From Rhizobium sp. Q54 (GTDB lineage: Bacteria; Pseudomonadota; Alphaproteobacteria; Rhizobiales; Beijerinckiaceae), in NCBI GenBank assembly GCA_945903655.1, contig CAMDOY010000178.1:1-7254 (forward strand): a DNA stretch of 7,254 bases, read 5' to 3'. Each line of letters opens with the position of its first letter. The stretch's first letter is position 1. The notes below the pieces were generated by a model. It was not told where the DNA came from and did not search any database. It saw only the letters and a program-made list of their open reading frames with translations. This document shows, one piece after another, positions 5,737 to 7,254 of this stretch. The position numbers were made by a program, and so were the translations under genes.

Positions 5737-6413
5737 CAGGGACGCCGCAACACAATCACAAGCAGGAAACCGGTCGCGAATAAGCCAAGGCCTGCGCATA
5801 TGATGAGAAAAAAGCGTAACTCTCCGTATCTGCTATCTGCCGCCGCAGTTTCTTGCACGGTCTCTCTGCGATGCTCCTGTGCTAAGATATGAGCTAAATC
5901 GTCAAGCTGCACCTGTAAGGCGCGGTCAGCGCCACGAAGCGCAGCGTCTGTCCTGCCTTGCCCTTCAAAGGTCGCGAGATCGGCCGTACGGAGCGCCTGC
6001 TGATAAAGCTCCAGAAGTGCTGTGTGCGCATCGCGGATCGCCGGAATTCCTTGTGTAGCGAGGCCCCGCTCCTGGGCAGCATGACCGAGCGCCGTCTGAA
6101 CTTGTGTACCCGCTGCCTGGAAGCTGGCGCGATGATGCCTGGAAAGAATAGGATCACGATCACGCAAAAGGATATTCTTCCATTCCTGAACCTGCACGCC
6201 GAAGCTTGCCTGAGCGCTACGGACCGTATCCAGCGCATCAGCAATCATGCCCAATTGCGCGCGGCTCTGTGCCGCGGATGCATGGCTATACCAAAGGGCA
6301 AAAAGACCCGCCCCGGCTTGTAGTAGCATCAGCAGCCCTACAATTCCGCCGAGCATCACGCGGCGGTTCTGCTCCACAGCGCGAACCCGCGTAGAAACAT
6401 TATTTGCAGCCAA
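5736..6413 (-). CDS. Two-TM sensor-only protein with 4HB-MCP-like periplasmic domain
   Basis: The protein has 225 residues from a TTG start. TM1 spans about residues 19-42 (VMLGGIVGLLMLLQAGAGLF). A helical periplasmic domain (about 43-199) contains VQVQEWKNILLRDR (73-86), a signature of the ligand-binding four-helix bundle of methyl-accepting chemotaxis proteins. TM2 (about 201-222, FFLIICAGLGLFATGFLLVIVL) is followed only by RRP and the stop. There is thus no HAMP, no methylation helices and no CheA/CheW-contacting tip. In a normal receptor several hundred residues would follow. Truncation by decay is possible, but the stop overlaps the ATG of the transporter gene (TGATG), which looks like a settled operon arrangement rather than damage. 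I infer a membrane partner or regulator of the downstream Na/Pi transporter that uses a receptor-type sensing domain. The sensed ligand is unknown. Confidence 0.8.
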   Translation of the reverse strand: MAANNVSTRVRAVEQNRRVMLGGIVGLLMLLQAGAGLFALWYSHASAAQSRAQLGMIADALDTVRSAQASFGVQVQEWKNILLRDRDPILSRHHRASFQAAGTQVQTALGHAAQERGLATQGIPAIRDAHTALLELYQQALRTADLATFEGQGRTDAALRGADRALQVQLDDLAHILAQEHRRETVQETAAADSRYGELRFFLIICAGLGLFATGFLLVIVLRRP

Positions 6414-6421
6414 AACAATAT

Positions 6422-6426
6422 CCTCC
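6422..6426 (-). promoter_or_regulatory. Ribosome binding site fixing a TTG start for the sensor gene
   Basis: On the minus strand GGAGG is followed eight bases later by TTG (6413-6411). The frame could begin earlier, at a TTG at 6434, but that codon has no ribosome binding site and the GGAGG would then lie inside the gene. The 6413 start gives an N-terminus of about 18 residues before TM1, as in chemoreceptors. Confidence 0.55.
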
Positions 6427-6434
6427 AATATCAA

Positions 6435-6720
6435 GCTGTTTTGTGTTCACAGCCATGCTTTGTCATTCCAACCATCCAAGGAAGCTCAGTACTGCCAAGT
6501 TCCTCGATAGTCACGCATGGACAAAACCTTTCAAAGCAGCCTTTTAGGCACTCAAGGCAGAAAAGATACAATGCCGCTCAGGCCCAATGGGGCAGCTTTT
6601 AACAAAACAGTCATCAAGAGTGATGGGATTTCAAATACAGTTTTATTTCAAAATCAGAATTTTATGCCTGTAGGGCTCTCTATTTTATTGTATTTTTTCA
6701 CAGTGACTTATAAGTTTTTC
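6435..6720. other. AT-rich spacer upstream of the sensor-transporter operon; no gene
   Basis: Composition becomes clearly AT-rich from about 6590 to 6770, with several T-runs, unlike the GC-rich genes on either side. The promoter of the minus-strand operon should lie around 6440-6560, but I cannot identify a convincing -35/-10, sigma-54 or Pho box. The plus-strand frame across this stretch (6517-6903) runs antisense to the transposase fossil and looks fortuitous. TGTAGGGCTCTC at 6669 might be the outer end of the IS3-type element, but this is unverified. Confidence 0.45.
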
Positions 6721-7077
6721 TTAGCTCCCCTTTTTTCTGCCCCGTATTTGATGAATTCTAGTTATAGTTTCGAGGACCGGAGGCCGTATCTGGAGTGCTT
6801 GGTGGGGACTGGCTCGGTTGTACTGCCTCAGCCATTCATTGATACTGGCCTGAGCCAGGCGGGTACTGCCAAACCATTCAATGTTCGGGATTTCCCGGCG
6901 TAGCATCCCCTTGAAGCGTTAACTTTATCCATCCTCCATGGGCGAAACTGGATCAATCTGGATGGGCTTGATGCCCCGGTGCAGGAACCATGCCTTGAAA
7001 ACCGCCAGCAAAAATTCGGGGCTATCGTCCGATTCTAGGTATTCAGGTTTTCCAAGGCTTACGATTGGAGGATGCAG
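6721..7077 (-). pseudogene. IS3-family transposase (integrase core) C-terminal fossil
   Basis: On the minus strand the frame reads LGKPEYLESDDSPEF, then GIKPIQIDPVSPMEDG, a stop TAA (6927-6925), Ser, a second stop TAA (6921-6919), RFKGMLRREIPNIEWF, WLRQYNRASPHQAL and RPPVLE, ending at TAA 6723-6721. This is the rve/DDE core of IS3-family OrfB, whose usual text is SDNGPEF...PG-PWENGYIESFNG-LR-E...YN-RPH-AL--RPP. The catalytic Asp of SDD is codon 7029-7027. The catalytic Glu lies 36 residues later in GYIESF and falls exactly on the second stop. The N-terminal half, OrfA and the left end are absent, and the homology fades near 7077, shortly before repeat copy D. It is inactive. Confidence 0.82.
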
Positions 7078-7123
7078 CAACTCTGAATGCCCCACTGTCC
7101 AGCATCAGCGCCTATGATGTCTG

Positions 7124-7254
7124 TCGTCAAATGATTTGAGACCAATTGGCGTTCTGTGTAACGGAGTATCTGGCCCATCTGAGGTTGAGTGCCCCCCCTC
7201 GTTCTGCTGCAACCACGCAATCATGCAACTGGCAGGCATCGAGAGTGGTTGCAC
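7124..7254 (+). repeat. Dispersed repeat copy D (cut by the window edge)
   Basis: This is the same orientation and left edge as copy B (TCGTCAAATGATTTGAGACC). The 39-bp core is at 7132-7170, and the GCAACCA (7209-7215) and TGGTTGC (7246-7252) arms are conserved. It also has the AACTGGCAGG arm, which could pair with CCTGCCAGTT in the part beyond the window. Over its visible length it is closest to B at the left edge, but resembles C in the GGCAGGCATCG and GGTTGCAC blocks. Confidence 0.85.

Noticed and set aside
5736..5799. Extended start of the Na/Pi cotransporter at the ATG at 5799.
   Set aside because: No ribosome binding site precedes it, the extra 21 residues are not hydrophobic, and the internal ATG in the TGATG overlap gives the usual family N-terminus.
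6517..6903. Plus-strand frame of 128 codons over the AT-rich island.
   Set aside because: Its second half is exactly antisense to the IS3 transposase fossil and its hydrophobic middle is simply T-rich DNA.
742..7254. CRISPR array from the recurring repeat.
   Set aside because: Copies are kilobases apart, differ in length and orientation, and have genes rather than uniform spacers between them.
1..7254. tRNA or rRNA genes.
   Set aside because: I saw no cloverleaf with a GTTCGA-type T-loop and no rRNA-like sequence on either strand.

Overview
This 7.25-kb window looks like a decayed accessory or genomic-island region of a GC-rich Gram-negative bacterium. A chemoreceptor-type sensor domain, a Na+/phosphate cotransporter and an outer-membrane autotransporter barrel fossil all fit a proteobacterium. 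The protein style suggests an alphaproteobacterium, perhaps Acetobacteraceae, but the sequence does not prove this. Intact genes alternate with gene fossils and with copies of an unassigned dispersed repeat.

Layout. (1) 1-594: the 3' part, or all, of a plus-strand gene whose product has a Met-Thr-Gly-Cys motif followed by His 16 residues later. That spacing recalls CNF1/BLF1-type glutamine deamidase toxins. A 19-codon reading frame overlaps its stop (TAATG) and may be the stub of a lost partner gene. (2) 742-799: repeat copy A, inverted and short. (3) 940-1407: a small soluble protein of unknown function with a clear ribosome binding site. (4) 1459-1704: repeat copy B. (5) 1705-3241: a leader with an 8-bp inverted repeat, then a membrane-anchored TPR-like protein. 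(6) 3384-3662: the C-terminal beta-barrel fossil of an autotransporter, with an in-frame TAG. (7) About 3703-3965: repeat copy C. (8) 4183-6413, minus strand: a two-gene, translationally coupled operon. It encodes a two-TM sensor-only protein (4HB-MCP-like, no signalling domain) followed by a Na/Pi cotransporter with a PhoU-like tail. (9) 6721-7077, minus strand: an IS3-family transposase fossil with two stops, one of them at the catalytic Glu position. (10) 7124-7254: repeat copy D, running off the window.

How it works together. The only convincing functional unit is the sensor-transporter operon. The other genes appear to be independent cargo. Repeat copies stand between the modules (A | 940 gene | B | TPR gene plus barrel fossil | C | sensor-transporter operon plus IS3 fossil | D), so the repeat has probably shaped the region by insertion or recombination. 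The repeat is non-coding, shares a 19-bp invariant core in all four copies, and in its longer copies keeps several hairpins, partly through G-U wobble changes. It is the least explained structure here.
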